NCBI RefSeq assembly: GCF_900167575.1
Contig: NZ_FUZP01000001.1
Location: 1,922,001-1,986,000 of the forward strand
Direction of reading: 5' to 3'
DNA from: Okibacterium fritillariae
GTDB lineage: Bacteria; Actinomycetota; Actinomycetes; Actinomycetales; Microbacteriaceae
Length of the DNA: 64,000 nt
The number at the start of each line of letters is the position of its first letter. Position 1 is the first letter of the stretch. The notes under the pieces are model-generated. The model was not told the DNA's origin and searched no databases. It worked only from the letters and a program-made list of their open reading frames with translations. A program made the position numbers and the translations under genes. Shown piece by piece: positions 44,201 through 52,575 of the stretch.

Positions 44201-45402
44201 GCGTGCTCACGCTCCCGACGCGCCGGGTCGGCGGCAACCTCGGCGGCCAAAGCATGCACGGCACTCTGCTGCGCCTCGAACCGCGCACGGTCCTTCGCCC
44301 AGATCTCGCGAGCGATGCGGGCCATCCGCGGGCCCGTCGCCGTGATATCGATGGCGCTTCCCGCCGACACGCCCTCGACCCACTCGGTGGGCACGACGGA
44401 TGCTCCGCCCAACGCCCCCGCGATCGACCCCGCCATAACGGCGATCGAGTCCGAGTCGCGGCCGTAGTTGATCGATCCGAGCACGCTGTCGCGGTAGTCC
44501 CCACCGGCGAGCACGAGCATACCGAGTGCGATGGGCAGCTCCTCGATCGACTTGGTGCGGCTGGGGATGCGGGCGTCGCGAGCCGGCGCCCGGTAGTTCG
44601 GTCCGACGGTGTCGTAGGGTTCGACGGCGCGTCGCAGCAACGCAAGCGAGGTGCGCCAGCCATCCGTCGCGAATCCGCCCGCATCCCCGAGCGCACCCGA
44701 AGCGGCGGTAACGACGGCATCGATGGCATCCCACGTGCCGTCCTTGGCCAGGCGCAAAGCCGTCTCGATGACGTCGTCGACGGTGGCGCCGGGACGCATG
44801 GCCTCGGCGACGCACGCCGCATAGACGCCCGCGGCCTCGCGGCCGTAGCTCGACTGGTGGGCGCCCGCGACGTCGATGGCCTCGGCGTAGGCGCCGTCGG
44901 GCGACCCCGCGTTGGCGATGCCGATGGGCGCCGCATACATGGTCGCACCACAGTTGACGATGTTGCCGACACCGGCCTCACGCGGGTCGATGTGACCGTA
45001 GTGGATGCGTGCGACGAGCCACTTCTCGGCCAGGAAGATGCGCTGCAGCAGAATGTTCTCGGCCTCGAGCTCGGGAATCCAGCGCTTCTCGCCGATCAGC
45101 AGCGGCACCAGGTGGTCGGCCACCGAGTAGGCGTCGAGGTGGGTGCGCACGGTGTCATAGACATCGACGAGCGCCGTGGTCATGAGGGTGTCGTCCGTGA
45201 TGTGCCCGTCGCCCTTGTGATAGGGCGCGATGGGCCGGGCGTTCTTCCAGTCGGCGAGGAACGGCGGAACGATCCCCTCGATGAACCCGTCGTACCGCTC
45301 CTGGATGGCCTCGGGCGTGTTGCCCTCCGCCGCTCCCCCGAGCGCGTCTCCGACGGCTGCGCCCGCTAAGGCTCCGGTTGCTTTGTCCTCGAGCAGATCC
45401 AT
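44197..45402 (-). CDS. ADP-ribosylglycohydrolase-family protein
   Basis: 401 residues of the DraG/ARH family. The start MDLLEDKATGALAG follows AAGGAGA at eight bases. Metal-binding motifs: GALAGAAVGDALGG, GDGHITDDTLMTTALVD (first Asp-Asp-Thr) and NYGRDSDSIAVMAGSIAGALGG (second Asp pair, DSDS instead of the usual DTDT). IVNCGATMYAAPIGIANAG is also family-typical. It is the first enzyme gene after the binding protein, separated by a strong stem-loop. The downstream paralogue differs widely, so the two enzymes probably handle different steps or substrates. Confidence 0.9.
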   Translation of the reverse strand: MDLLEDKATGALAGAAVGDALGGAAEGNTPEAIQERYDGFIEGIVPPFLADWKNARPIAPYHKGDGHITDDTLMTTALVDVYDTVRTHLDAYSVADHLVPLLIGEKRWIPELEAENILLQRIFLAEKWLVARIHYGHIDPREAGVGNIVNCGATMYAAPIGIANAGSPDGAYAEAIDVAGAHQSSYGREAAGVYAACVAEAMRPGATVDDVIETALRLAKDGTWDAIDAVVTAASGALGDAGGFATDGWRTSLALLRRAVEPYDTVGPNYRAPARDARIPSRTKSIEELPIALGMLVLAGGDYRDSVLGSINYGRDSDSIAVMAGSIAGALGGASVVPTEWVEGVSAGSAIDITATGPRMARIAREIWAKDRARFEAQQSAVHALAAEVAADPARREREHA

Positions 45403-45468
45403 CTGCGTCGTCTCCTTGTTCGTGCGTTGAGTGTGTGGGGCCGGCCGGGCGGTCGGCGGGCCGGTGGG

Positions 45469-45509
45469 CGGCGGGGCGGATGCGTGGGCTGCAGGCATCC
45501 GCCCCGCCG
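45469..45509 (-). terminator. Strong stem-loop between binding-protein and hydrolase genes
   Basis: Perfect 15-bp stem CGGCGGGGCGGATGC / GCATCCGCCCCGCCG with an 11-nt loop, 12 nt after the binding-protein stop on the minus strand. There is no U tract, and the next gene lacks an obvious own promoter. It is more likely a partial terminator or an mRNA-protecting hairpin that keeps binding-protein message abundant. Confidence 0.7.
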
Positions 45510-45520
45510 ACCGGGTGCGG

Positions 45521-46816
45521 CTAACCGCCGATCGCCGACCAGCCGTCGGTGAGCTGCTTCTTCAGCTCGTCGAGCGAGATCGAGTCGGAGAAGTACTGCT
45601 GCAGACCGGGAGTCGCGAACTGGTCCTTCCACTGCGGGTAGTTCGTGGCCTTCTGGAACGGAGCGCCCTTCAGGTCTTCGCCCGTGGCGAGCAGTTCCTT
45701 CCAGCCGGTCTGGTCGGCCGTCTGTTCGGCGACCTTGTCGCGCGCGTCAGAGGACGACGGGATGAGCCAGTCGCCCTGGGCGAGCGCGGCCTGGTTGTCG
45801 GCGTTCATGAAGTAGTTGATGAACTCGGCGGCCTGCTCGGGGTGCTTCGACTCCGCCGCGACCGACATGGTCTGCGGGTTGGCGGCCTGCACGGGTCCGT
45901 CGCTGCCGGCGAGGGGAGGCAGAACCGTCCAGTCGAAGCCCTCGGGCGCCGTCTCGGTGATCTGCTGGGCGAGGAAGTTGCCGCCGACATACATGGCGTA
46001 CTTGCCGCCGAGGAAGCCGGGCAGCACGTCCGAGCCGGACTGCGTGAGGGTCACGGGGTCGAGCGAGGCGTCGTCATAGGCCATGGCGTGGATCTTCTCG
46101 GGCACGGCGAGCTCGTCGTCGCCCACCTCGATCTTCGCCGAGCCGTCGTCGGCCACGTCGAAGAAGGTGCCGTCATAGCCGAGCGCCGTGTTCATGATGG
46201 CGGCCGTCGGCTGCTTGAGGCCCCAGCCGACGCCGAACTTTCCGTCGGCCGTCAGCTCTTTCGAGACCTTCTGCAGGTCGTCCCACGTGAGCTCGTCGCC
46301 CGCGGGAACGTCGACGCCGGCATCCGCGAACGCCTGCTTGTTGGCGTAGACGACGTAGGTCTGCAAGAGGGTGGGGGCGGCGACGATCTTGCCGTCGGCC
46401 GTGGTCACGGTGCTCCACACGTCATCCGAGACCGACTTCTTCACGTCGTCGCTGAGGTAGGGCGTGAGGTCGGCCAGGTAGCCCTGGTTGGCGAAACCGA
46501 GGATGTCGGAGGACTCGTCGTGGATGATGTCGGGTGCCGTGCCGCCCTGGAACTGCGTCACCAGCTGGTCGTGCACGTTGTCCCACGAACCCTGCGTGAG
46601 CTTCACCTGGATGTCGGGGTTGTCGGCGTTCCAGTCGTCGACGATCTTCTTCGTCGCGGCGACCGTGGAGTCCTGGTAGGCGAGGCTCTGGAAGGTCAAC
46701 GTGACGGGACCCTCCGATTCGCCGCCGCCTGTGCTGCCGCCGCCGGAGAAGGCGCAGCCGCCCAGCAGGCCGGCCAGCGCAAGGGCGCCGACGCCGAGCA
46801 AGGCTTGTTTTCTCAT
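45521..46816 (-). CDS. CUT1 sugar-binding lipoprotein
   Basis: 431-residue extracellular solute-binding protein of family 1. The start follows AGGAG at seven bases. A lipoprotein signal peptide ends in LLGGC (lipobox, Cys21). The mature part begins with a Gly/Ser linker, then VTLTFQSLAYQDSTVAATKKIVDDWNADNPDI. GGTAPDIIHDES is the classical second strand. It is the third gene of the importer cluster, after both permeases, which is the reverse of the usual order. Ligand unknown. Confidence 0.94.
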   Translation of the reverse strand: MRKQALLGVGALALAGLLGGCAFSGGGSTGGGESEGPVTLTFQSLAYQDSTVAATKKIVDDWNADNPDIQVKLTQGSWDNVHDQLVTQFQGGTAPDIIHDESSDILGFANQGYLADLTPYLSDDVKKSVSDDVWSTVTTADGKIVAAPTLLQTYVVYANKQAFADAGVDVPAGDELTWDDLQKVSKELTADGKFGVGWGLKQPTAAIMNTALGYDGTFFDVADDGSAKIEVGDDELAVPEKIHAMAYDDASLDPVTLTQSGSDVLPGFLGGKYAMYVGGNFLAQQITETAPEGFDWTVLPPLAGSDGPVQAANPQTMSVAAESKHPEQAAEFINYFMNADNQAALAQGDWLIPSSSDARDKVAEQTADQTGWKELLATGEDLKGAPFQKATNYPQWKDQFATPGLQQYFSDSISLDELKKQLTDGWSAIGG

Positions 46817-46880
46817 GGTGTTACTCCTTTGTCGTGGTTTCACTGCGTTGTGACACGGGTGGTGATGCGGGGTGAAGCTT

Positions 46881-47816
46881 TTAGCCCTTGACGGCGCCCG
46901 AGAGCAGACCCGAGGTGAGTCGGCGCTGGATGAGGGCGAAGAACACGAGGCTCGGGATGGTGGCGAGCAACGATGCCGCGGCGAGCTGGCCCAGCTGCAC
47001 CTGGCCCTCGGCCCCGACGAACCGGGCGAGCGTGAGGGGCAGGGTCTGCAGGGCCGGGTCTTGGATGAGCACGAGCGCGAAGAAGAACTCGTTCCAGGCC
47101 GAGATGAAGGTGAAGAGGCTCGTGGCCACGAGCCCGGGGGCGAGCAGCGGCAGGACGATCGACACGAGCACACGGATGCGTGACCCACCATCCATCGCGC
47201 CGGCCTCTTCGAGCTCGACGGGGATGCCCGCGACGTAGCCCTGCAGCATCCAGAGCGCGAACGGCAGCGACCACACCGAGTAGACGAGGATCAACCCCAG
47301 CAGGTTGTTGATCAGGCCGATCTGCTTCAGCACGAGGAACAGCGGGATGATGATCAGGATGAAGGGGAACACCTGGCTGAGCAGGATCCACCCCGTCGCG
47401 ATCGACCGCAGTTTGGTGCGAAACCGGGCCAGCGCATAGGCGGCCGGCAGCGAGATGAGCGTGACGATAACGGTCGTCGCGACCGCCACGATCAGGCTGT
47501 TGCCTGCCGCCTGCACGAGGTTCGCCTTGGCGATGGCCTGGATGAAGTTGTCGAAGTTGAGGCTCGTGGGCAGGAACGTCGGGTTGGGCGACTGCAGCTC
47601 GGCGGGCGTCTTGAACGCCGTGGTGAGCAGGAACAGCAGCGGAAAACCGAGGAAGACGATGTATCCGGCCAGCGCCACATATTGCAGCGGCCGGGTGACG
47701 CGGCGCTGGATCGGGCTCTGCGGGATGCCGGAGTCCTGGCTCTTGCGCCGGCGCGGCGTCTCGGGCGGCACCGTCTCCTGGCGGGCGGGCGTCGGGGTGA
47801 CCGTGGCGTTGCTCAT
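46881..47816 (-). CDS. CUT1 sugar ABC permease (MalG type)
   Basis: 311-residue permease. The polar N-terminus (about 45 residues) is followed by helices starting YVALAGYIVFLGFPLLFLL, LTTAFKTPAELQSPNPTFLP, and the EAA loop EEAGAMDGGSRIRVLVSIVLP. It ends with RRLTSGLLSGAVKG. Its start overlaps the other permease by 4 nt. It works with 47813-48766 and the binding protein 64 nt downstream. The ATPase is not encoded here. Confidence 0.93.
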   Translation of the reverse strand: MSNATVTPTPARQETVPPETPRRRKSQDSGIPQSPIQRRVTRPLQYVALAGYIVFLGFPLLFLLTTAFKTPAELQSPNPTFLPTSLNFDNFIQAIAKANLVQAAGNSLIVAVATTVIVTLISLPAAYALARFRTKLRSIATGWILLSQVFPFILIIIPLFLVLKQIGLINNLLGLILVYSVWSLPFALWMLQGYVAGIPVELEEAGAMDGGSRIRVLVSIVLPLLAPGLVATSLFTFISAWNEFFFALVLIQDPALQTLPLTLARFVGAEGQVQLGQLAAASLLATIPSLVFFALIQRRLTSGLLSGAVKG

Positions 47817-48766
47817 GACTGACGGCTCCTTGCCTGGCTGCGGAGATAGAGGAACAGGAACGCGGCGATGACGATCACCATCACGTTGCCCATGGCGGCG
47901 GCGTAGCCGAAGTTGCCGTAGCGGAACGCCTCGTTATAGGCGAAGAGCATGGGCAGCATCGTTTGACCACCCGGCCCGCCGGCCGTCAGCACGTAGACGA
48001 GGGCGAAGGAGTTGAAGTTCCAGATCAGGTCGAGCGTCGTGATGGCGACGATGATGGGTCGCAGCGCCGGCAGCGTGACGTGCCAGAAGCGTTGCCACGT
48101 GCTCGCGCCGTCGATGGCGGCGGCCTCGTGCAACTCGCTCGGCACGTTCTGCAGTCCGGCGAGCAGCGTGATGGTGGTCTGCGGCATGCCGGCCCAGACG
48201 CCCACGACGATGACGGCGGGCAGGGCGGTCGAGAAGTCGCCGAGCCAGTTGATGTCGCCGGGGAGGCCGAGCGCACGCATCCCCCCGTTGATGGGGCCGT
48301 AGGTGGGGTTCAGCATGAGGCGCCACATGATGGCGATGATCACGGGCGGCATGGCCCACGGCACGAGCGCGAGCGTGCGAGCGAGCCAGCGCATCTTCAG
48401 GTTGAGGTTCAGCAGCAGCGCCAGCCCGAGGGAGGCGAAGAACTGCAGGATGGTCACGCCGAAGGCCCAGATCAGGCCGATGCGGAACGAGTTCCAGAAC
48501 AGCTCGTTGGTGGCCAGCCGGGTGTAGTTGTCGACGCCGTTGAACGACACGACCTGTCCGAGTCCGGCCTTCGCGTCGGTGAAACCGAGCAGGATTCCCT
48601 GGACGAGCGGGTACACGCTGAACAGCACGACCGGGATCAGTGCCGGCAGCACGAGCAGCCAGGCGTCGCGGCGGGATCCGTTCACCGGAGAGCCGCCGGA
48701 GGACCGGCGACGTTTCTGGGGAGCGGAAGCCTCGGCGACAGTGGCGGGGCTTACCGTTGAGGTCAT
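47813..48766 (-). CDS. CUT1 sugar ABC permease (MalF type)
   Basis: 317-residue permease. The start MTSTVSPATVAEA overlaps the LacI stop by 4 nt, which couples transporter and regulator translation. Helix 1 is AWLLVLPALIPVVLFSVYPLVQG. The EAA loop reads EAAAIDGASTWQRFWHVTLP. LTAGGPGGQTMLPMLFAYNEAF is typical of MalF relatives. The frame is open far upstream but that part is the shadow of the LacI gene. Confidence 0.93.
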   Translation of the reverse strand: MTSTVSPATVAEASAPQKRRRSSGGSPVNGSRRDAWLLVLPALIPVVLFSVYPLVQGILLGFTDAKAGLGQVVSFNGVDNYTRLATNELFWNSFRIGLIWAFGVTILQFFASLGLALLLNLNLKMRWLARTLALVPWAMPPVIIAIMWRLMLNPTYGPINGGMRALGLPGDINWLGDFSTALPAVIVVGVWAGMPQTTITLLAGLQNVPSELHEAAAIDGASTWQRFWHVTLPALRPIIVAITTLDLIWNFNSFALVYVLTAGGPGGQTMLPMLFAYNEAFRYGNFGYAAAMGNVMVIVIAAFLFLYLRSQARSRQS

Positions 48767-49884
48767 AGCAAGGGTTCCCTCTTCTGGTTTCGGGTGGGTT
48801 CGGGGGTCGCGGGCGCGGTCTCGCCGGCGGCCTGGCGGGCGGCGGGGTTCGCGGCGGGGTCGACGGCCGGGCGCGCGGGCGAGGATGTCGATTCCCTGAT
48901 CGTGAGCGTGGGCTGGATCACTTCGCGGCGCACGGGGGCGTCGGGATCCTCCAGGCGGCGCAGCAGCAGCTTCGCGGCGGTCTTTGCACGCTTGACGGAG
49001 CCGAGGTTCACGCTCGTGATCGACGGGTTGGCGAGCTCGGCCAGGTCGGTGTCGTCCATGCCGACGAGCGCAATGTCTTCGGGAACCCGCAGACCCCGCG
49101 CCGTGATGACCTTGATGGCCGCGATGGCGAGCAGGTCGTTGGCGCACACGATGGAGTCGGGCGTCGAGCGGTCGAGCAGTTTGGTGACGGCCTTGAGGCC
49201 CGCCTTGTAAGTGAAGTCGCGCGCGTTGACCTGCGCGTCGGCGTTGTGTGGCAGGCCCTGCTCGTCGAGCGCGCGCAGGTAGCCGCCGAGTCGGGCCGCG
49301 CCCGGAACGGTGTCGACCGGGCCGTTGACGAAGGCGATGCGCTGGCGGCCCTGTTCGACGAGGTGCTCGACCGCCAGGCCCACGCCCCGCACCGAGTCGG
49401 CGCGCACGTTGTCGATCTCGACGTCCCCCGGCAGCGAACCGATGACGACGATGGGTAGGCGGCTGGCCTGGATGCGGGCGACTAACTCGTCGGTCACCTT
49501 CAGCGGGCTCATGACGAGGCCGTCGGCGAAACCGCGGTTGAGGTTCGTGAGCAGGTCGATCTGGTCGCCCGGCTCGCTGCCCGTCGAGGACAGGATGAGG
49601 CGGTAGCCGGCCTTCGTGACGACGCGCGAGATCTCGTGCATCATGGCGACGTAGACGGGGTTTCCGGCATCCGCGACCGCAAGGGCGATCTGCTGTGTCT
49701 TGCCGGCCTTGAGCGATCGCGCCGTGGCGTCGGGCACGTAACCGAGTTCGTCGGCGGCCTTCTGCACGCGCTCGACGATGGCGTCGGAGGCGGGCAGCCC
49801 GTTCATGACGCGGCTGACCGAGGCGATCGAGACACCCGCGCGCTCGGCGACGAGCACGAGCGTGGACTTCTTCGTCGCGGACAT
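48763..49884 (-). CDS. LacI-family regulator of the glycohydrolase operon
   Basis: 373 residues. The N-terminal helix-turn-helix is TLVLVAERAGVSIASVSRVMNG (residues 8-29), with the hinge helix ATARSLKAGKT. The effector domain shows periplasmic-binding fold: DGLVMSPLKV, GRQRIAFVNGPV, DSIVCANDLLAIAAIK and DIALVGMDDTDLAELANPSITSV. An extra Pro/Ala-rich tail of about 45 residues follows the fold. It is the first gene of the operon and lies directly behind the double operator, so it very likely autoregulates. The inducer should be a sugar imported by this cluster. Confidence 0.93.
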   Translation of the reverse strand: MSATKKSTLVLVAERAGVSIASVSRVMNGLPASDAIVERVQKAADELGYVPDATARSLKAGKTQQIALAVADAGNPVYVAMMHEISRVVTKAGYRLILSSTGSEPGDQIDLLTNLNRGFADGLVMSPLKVTDELVARIQASRLPIVVIGSLPGDVEIDNVRADSVRGVGLAVEHLVEQGRQRIAFVNGPVDTVPGAARLGGYLRALDEQGLPHNADAQVNARDFTYKAGLKAVTKLLDRSTPDSIVCANDLLAIAAIKVITARGLRVPEDIALVGMDDTDLAELANPSITSVNLGSVKRAKTAAKLLLRRLEDPDAPVRREVIQPTLTIRESTSSPARPAVDPAANPAARQAAGETAPATPEPTRNQKREPLL

Positions 49885-49922
49885 GGCATCCCTTTACGTC
49901 ATCGGAGGGTTTCGCAGAGCGT

Positions 49923-49979
49923 GTAAACGTTTACGAGAACGTTTACAGCGACTATACGAGCGGATGCCGGGGAGCGCAA
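49923..49979 (-). promoter_or_regulatory. Promoter and double LacI operator of the glycohydrolase operon
   Basis: On the minus strand: TTGCGC (49979-49974), a 17-bp spacer, TATAGT (49956-49951), then immediately two abutting 12-bp boxes. Box one is GTAAACGTTCTC (49946-49935) and box two the perfect palindrome GTAAACGTTTAC (49934-49923). The second matches the CcpA/LacI-type operator core. Boxes start about five bases after the -10 hexamer, so bound LacI would block open-complex formation or clearance. The lacI ATG is 38 nt further. Positions are seen; function is inferred. Confidence 0.75.
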
Positions 49980-50060
49980 GCGTTTCCGTCAGGCGCTCGG
50001 AAGACAGCCCGATTCACCCGCAGGATTGGCGCGCGGAACAAGCCGAGAAAGCGCGCTTAC

Positions 50061-51098
50061 TCAGCGCCCCGACAGCGGCGCCGTCGAGTCGCGCACGACG
50101 AGATGCGTCGCGAGATCGATGCGCGTATCCCCCGCCGCCTCGGCCGCGGCCACATCGCGCAACCGCAGCACGAGACGAGCGGCCTCCTCGGCCATGCGCT
50201 GCAACGGTTGGTGCACGGTCGTCAGGCGCGGGCTCGCCCAGCGCGCGACGGGAACGTCGTCGTAGCCGACGACCGAGAGGTCATCGGGAACCTTGAGCCC
50301 GAGCATCCGTGCCGCATCGAAGACGCCGAGCGCCTGCAGGTCGCTGCCCGCGAAGATCGCCGTGGGGCGACGGTCGACCGGAACGTCGAGGATCTCGAGG
50401 GCGCGTTCGCGACCGCCATCCACGTGGAAGTCGCCGAAACGCACGAGCGATTCGTCGACGGGCAGGCCCGCCTGGCTGAGCGCCGATCGGAACCCGTCGA
50501 GCCGGGCGAGCGAGCACATCATGTCTTCGGGGCCCGTGATGGCGGCGATGCGCGTGTGGCCGAGCTCGATGAGGTGCCGCGTGGCCATGACCCCGCCCGA
50601 CCAGTTAGCGCTGCCCACCGACGGCACGCCGGGTGACGGGTCGCCGGCCGGATCGATGATGGCGAAGGGGATGGCTCGCGACCGCAACTGTTCGCGGTGC
50701 TCCTCGGCCAGATCGGAGAAGACGAGCACGACCCCGGCCGGCCGGCGGCGCAGAACTCCCGAGATCCACTCGGGACCGGGTGCGTGGCGACTGCCCGATT
50801 CGGTGACGACGACGCTCATGCCGTTCTCGCGGGCGACGCGTTCGACACCCTTGATGATCTCCATCGACCAGGCGCTCTCGAGTTCGTGAAAGACCACCTC
50901 GAGCAGCGTGGCGTCTCGGTTGTCTCCCCCGCGGCGCCGGTACCCGTTCGATTCGAGGATCTGCTCGACGCGCGTGCGCGTGCCCGCCGCGACATCCGAT
51001 CGGCCGTTCAGCACCTTCGAGATGGTGGAGAGCGACACGCCCGCCTCGACCGCGAGTTCGGCCAGGGTGACGCGGGGTTCGGTGCTGTCGATGGTCAT
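50061..51098 (-). CDS. LacI-family regulator of the xylo-oligosaccharide operon
   Basis: 345 residues. HTH VTLAELAVEAGVSLSTISKVLNGRSDVAAGTRTRVEQIL split over the first 45 residues, an unusually hydrophilic hinge (NGYRRRGGDN), then the sugar-binding fold with GVVLVFSDL, GHTRIAAITGPEDMMCSLARLDGFRSAL, AIFAGSDLQALGVFDAARMLGL and DLSVVGYDDVPVARWASPRLTTV. The start MTIDSTEP is preferred over an upstream ATG, which would add 20 residues of non-coding character. It is divergent from the importer/xylosidase operon with 164 nt between, so it is the probable repressor of that operon, released by xylo-oligosaccharides. Confidence 0.92.
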   Translation of the reverse strand: MTIDSTEPRVTLAELAVEAGVSLSTISKVLNGRSDVAAGTRTRVEQILESNGYRRRGGDNRDATLLEVVFHELESAWSMEIIKGVERVARENGMSVVVTESGSRHAPGPEWISGVLRRRPAGVVLVFSDLAEEHREQLRSRAIPFAIIDPAGDPSPGVPSVGSANWSGGVMATRHLIELGHTRIAAITGPEDMMCSLARLDGFRSALSQAGLPVDESLVRFGDFHVDGGRERALEILDVPVDRRPTAIFAGSDLQALGVFDAARMLGLKVPDDLSVVGYDDVPVARWASPRLTTVHQPLQRMAEEAARLVLRLRDVAAAEAAGDTRIDLATHLVVRDSTAPLSGR

Positions 51099-51176
51099 GG
51101 TGGGATCGTATCCGCCGTTCCGGCTCGGGCCGTGGAGGGTTGTCGGGCTTCGTGACACATCCGTGATTTGTTGGTG

Positions 51177-51249
51177 TTGACCCCAAATAGCCGAACACGT
51201 ATGCTCAGGTCATCCTAACCACTTTCGATAATGATTTCGAAACTTTCGA
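51177..51249 (+). promoter_or_regulatory. Promoter and CGAAA-n-TTTCG operator of the xylan operon
   Basis: TTGACC (51177-51182), a 17-bp spacer and TATGCT (51200-51205) form a good vegetative promoter. Downstream, the interrupted palindrome CGAAACTTTCG (51238-51248) overlaps the palindrome TTTCGAAA (51235-51242), and a further TTTCGA half site lies at 51223-51228. CGAA-n-TTCG sites are known for BxlR-type LacI repressors of streptomycete xylosidase operons. The arrangement after the start site suggests a roadblock mechanism. Shine-Dalgarno GAGGAG follows at 51248-51253. Confidence 0.75.
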
Positions 51250-51262
51250 GGAGCGTTCAACG

Positions 51263-52567
51263 ATGAACAAGAGCACATCCCGCGTCACCCGCTTTCTCGC
51301 AGGGGGTGTCGCCCTCGCCGTCGGTCTGACGATGAGCGGTTGCGCGTCCGGCGGTTCCGGCGGATCCGACCGACCCGAGAACGAGATCCACGTCGCCGTC
51401 TATGGCGACTCGGGCAACACCGTCGAGCAGCAGCTCGTCGACACGTTCAACAAGACCAGCGACGTCAAGATCGTGCTCGACACGATTCCGGGCGCCGACT
51501 ACCAGCAGAAACTGCAGACCATCATCGGCACGTCCAACGCGCCCGACATCTTCTTCAACTGGGGTGGCGGCAGCATCTCCGACTTCGTCGAGAGTGACCT
51601 ACTCCTCCCCCTCGACGACTTCATCACGGAGGACCCGGGCCTGAAGGACAACTTCCTGCCCTCCGTCTTCAACACCGCGGTCATCGACGGCAAGTCCTAC
51701 GGCATCCCGATGCGCGGCACGCAGCCCGTCATGCTGTTCAACAACAAGCAGGTTCTCGCCGACAACGGCATCACGGCCCCCGCCACGTGGGACGAACTGC
51801 TCGAGGCCGTCGAGAAGCTCAAGGCCGCGGGCATCACGCCCATCGCGCTCGGCGGCGCCGACCAGTGGACCACGCTCATGTGGTTCGAGTACGTCTACGA
51901 CCGCGTGGCCGGGCCCGAGCTGTTCGAGAAGGCCCTCGCGGGCGACCCGAAGGTCTGGGAATCGGCCGCCAGCAAGAAGGCGCTCGGCATGCTGAAGGAC
52001 CTCATCGACGCGGGCGCCTTCGGCACGAACTACGACTCGGTGAAGTTCACCGACGGCGGCTCGCCCACGCTCCTGCGCACCGGGAAGGCCGGCTTCGAGC
52101 TCATGGGCTCGTGGGAGTACGCCACCCAGCAAGACGTCGACCCGACGTTTGCCGAGACCAACCTCGGCTACACCGAGTTCCCCGCCATCGAGGGCGGCAC
52201 GGGCGACGCCAAGAACCTCGTCGGCAACACGAACAACTTCTACTCGGTGCTGAAGGCCACGCGCTACCCCGACACGGCGCGCGATTTCCTGAAGCTCATG
52301 TACTCCGACGAGTTCGTCGAGGCGCAGCTCGGCATCGGCAACCTGCCGACTACGACCAACACGCCCGAGTTCTTCCAGGATGCCGCGAGCCCCGACTACG
52401 CCGCCTACCAATTCGGTCTCGTCGAAGCCGCCCCCTCGTTCCAGCTCTCGTGGGACCAGGCCTACCCGCCGTCGGCGATCACGCCCATCCACCAGGCCGT
52501 CGCGCAGTTCTTCAGCGGACAGATCGACGAGGCCGGCTTTATCCAGGCCATGCAGGCTCTGAAGTAA
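51263..52567 (+). CDS. Xylo-oligosaccharide-binding lipoprotein (BxlE-like)
   Basis: 434-residue family 1 solute-binding protein. Signal peptide with lipobox MSGC (Cys27). Mature start GGSDRPENEIHVAVYGDSGNTVEQQLVDTFNK. The ligand-site region NAPDIFFNWGGGSISDFVESDLLLPLDD resembles BxlE and related xylobiose-binding proteins. It is first in an operon with two permeases, GH3, GH43 and an acetylesterase, which supports a xylo-oligosaccharide ligand. GAGGAG lies nine bases before the ATG. Confidence 0.93.
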   Translation: MNKSTSRVTRFLAGGVALAVGLTMSGCASGGSGGSDRPENEIHVAVYGDSGNTVEQQLVDTFNKTSDVKIVLDTIPGADYQQKLQTIIGTSNAPDIFFNWGGGSISDFVESDLLLPLDDFITEDPGLKDNFLPSVFNTAVIDGKSYGIPMRGTQPVMLFNNKQVLADNGITAPATWDELLEAVEKLKAAGITPIALGGADQWTTLMWFEYVYDRVAGPELFEKALAGDPKVWESAASKKALGMLKDLIDAGAFGTNYDSVKFTDGGSPTLLRTGKAGFELMGSWEYATQQDVDPTFAETNLGYTEFPAIEGGTGDAKNLVGNTNNFYSVLKATRYPDTARDFLKLMYSDEFVEAQLGIGNLPTTTNTPEFFQDAASPDYAAYQFGLVEAAPSFQLSWDQAYPPSAITPIHQAVAQFFSGQIDEAGFIQAMQALK

Positions 52568-52575
52568 GGACCACC

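Noticed and set aside
43416-44981. Alternative frames across the GAAGCC repeat giving Gly-Phe or Arg-Leu repeats
   Set aside because: Only the Ser-Ala frame is continuous with the ARH catalytic motifs; the others are repeat artefacts.
46817-47191. Upstream extension of the binding-lipoprotein frame
   Set aside because: The extension overlaps the permease gene and would bury the lipoprotein signal peptide, which must be N-terminal.
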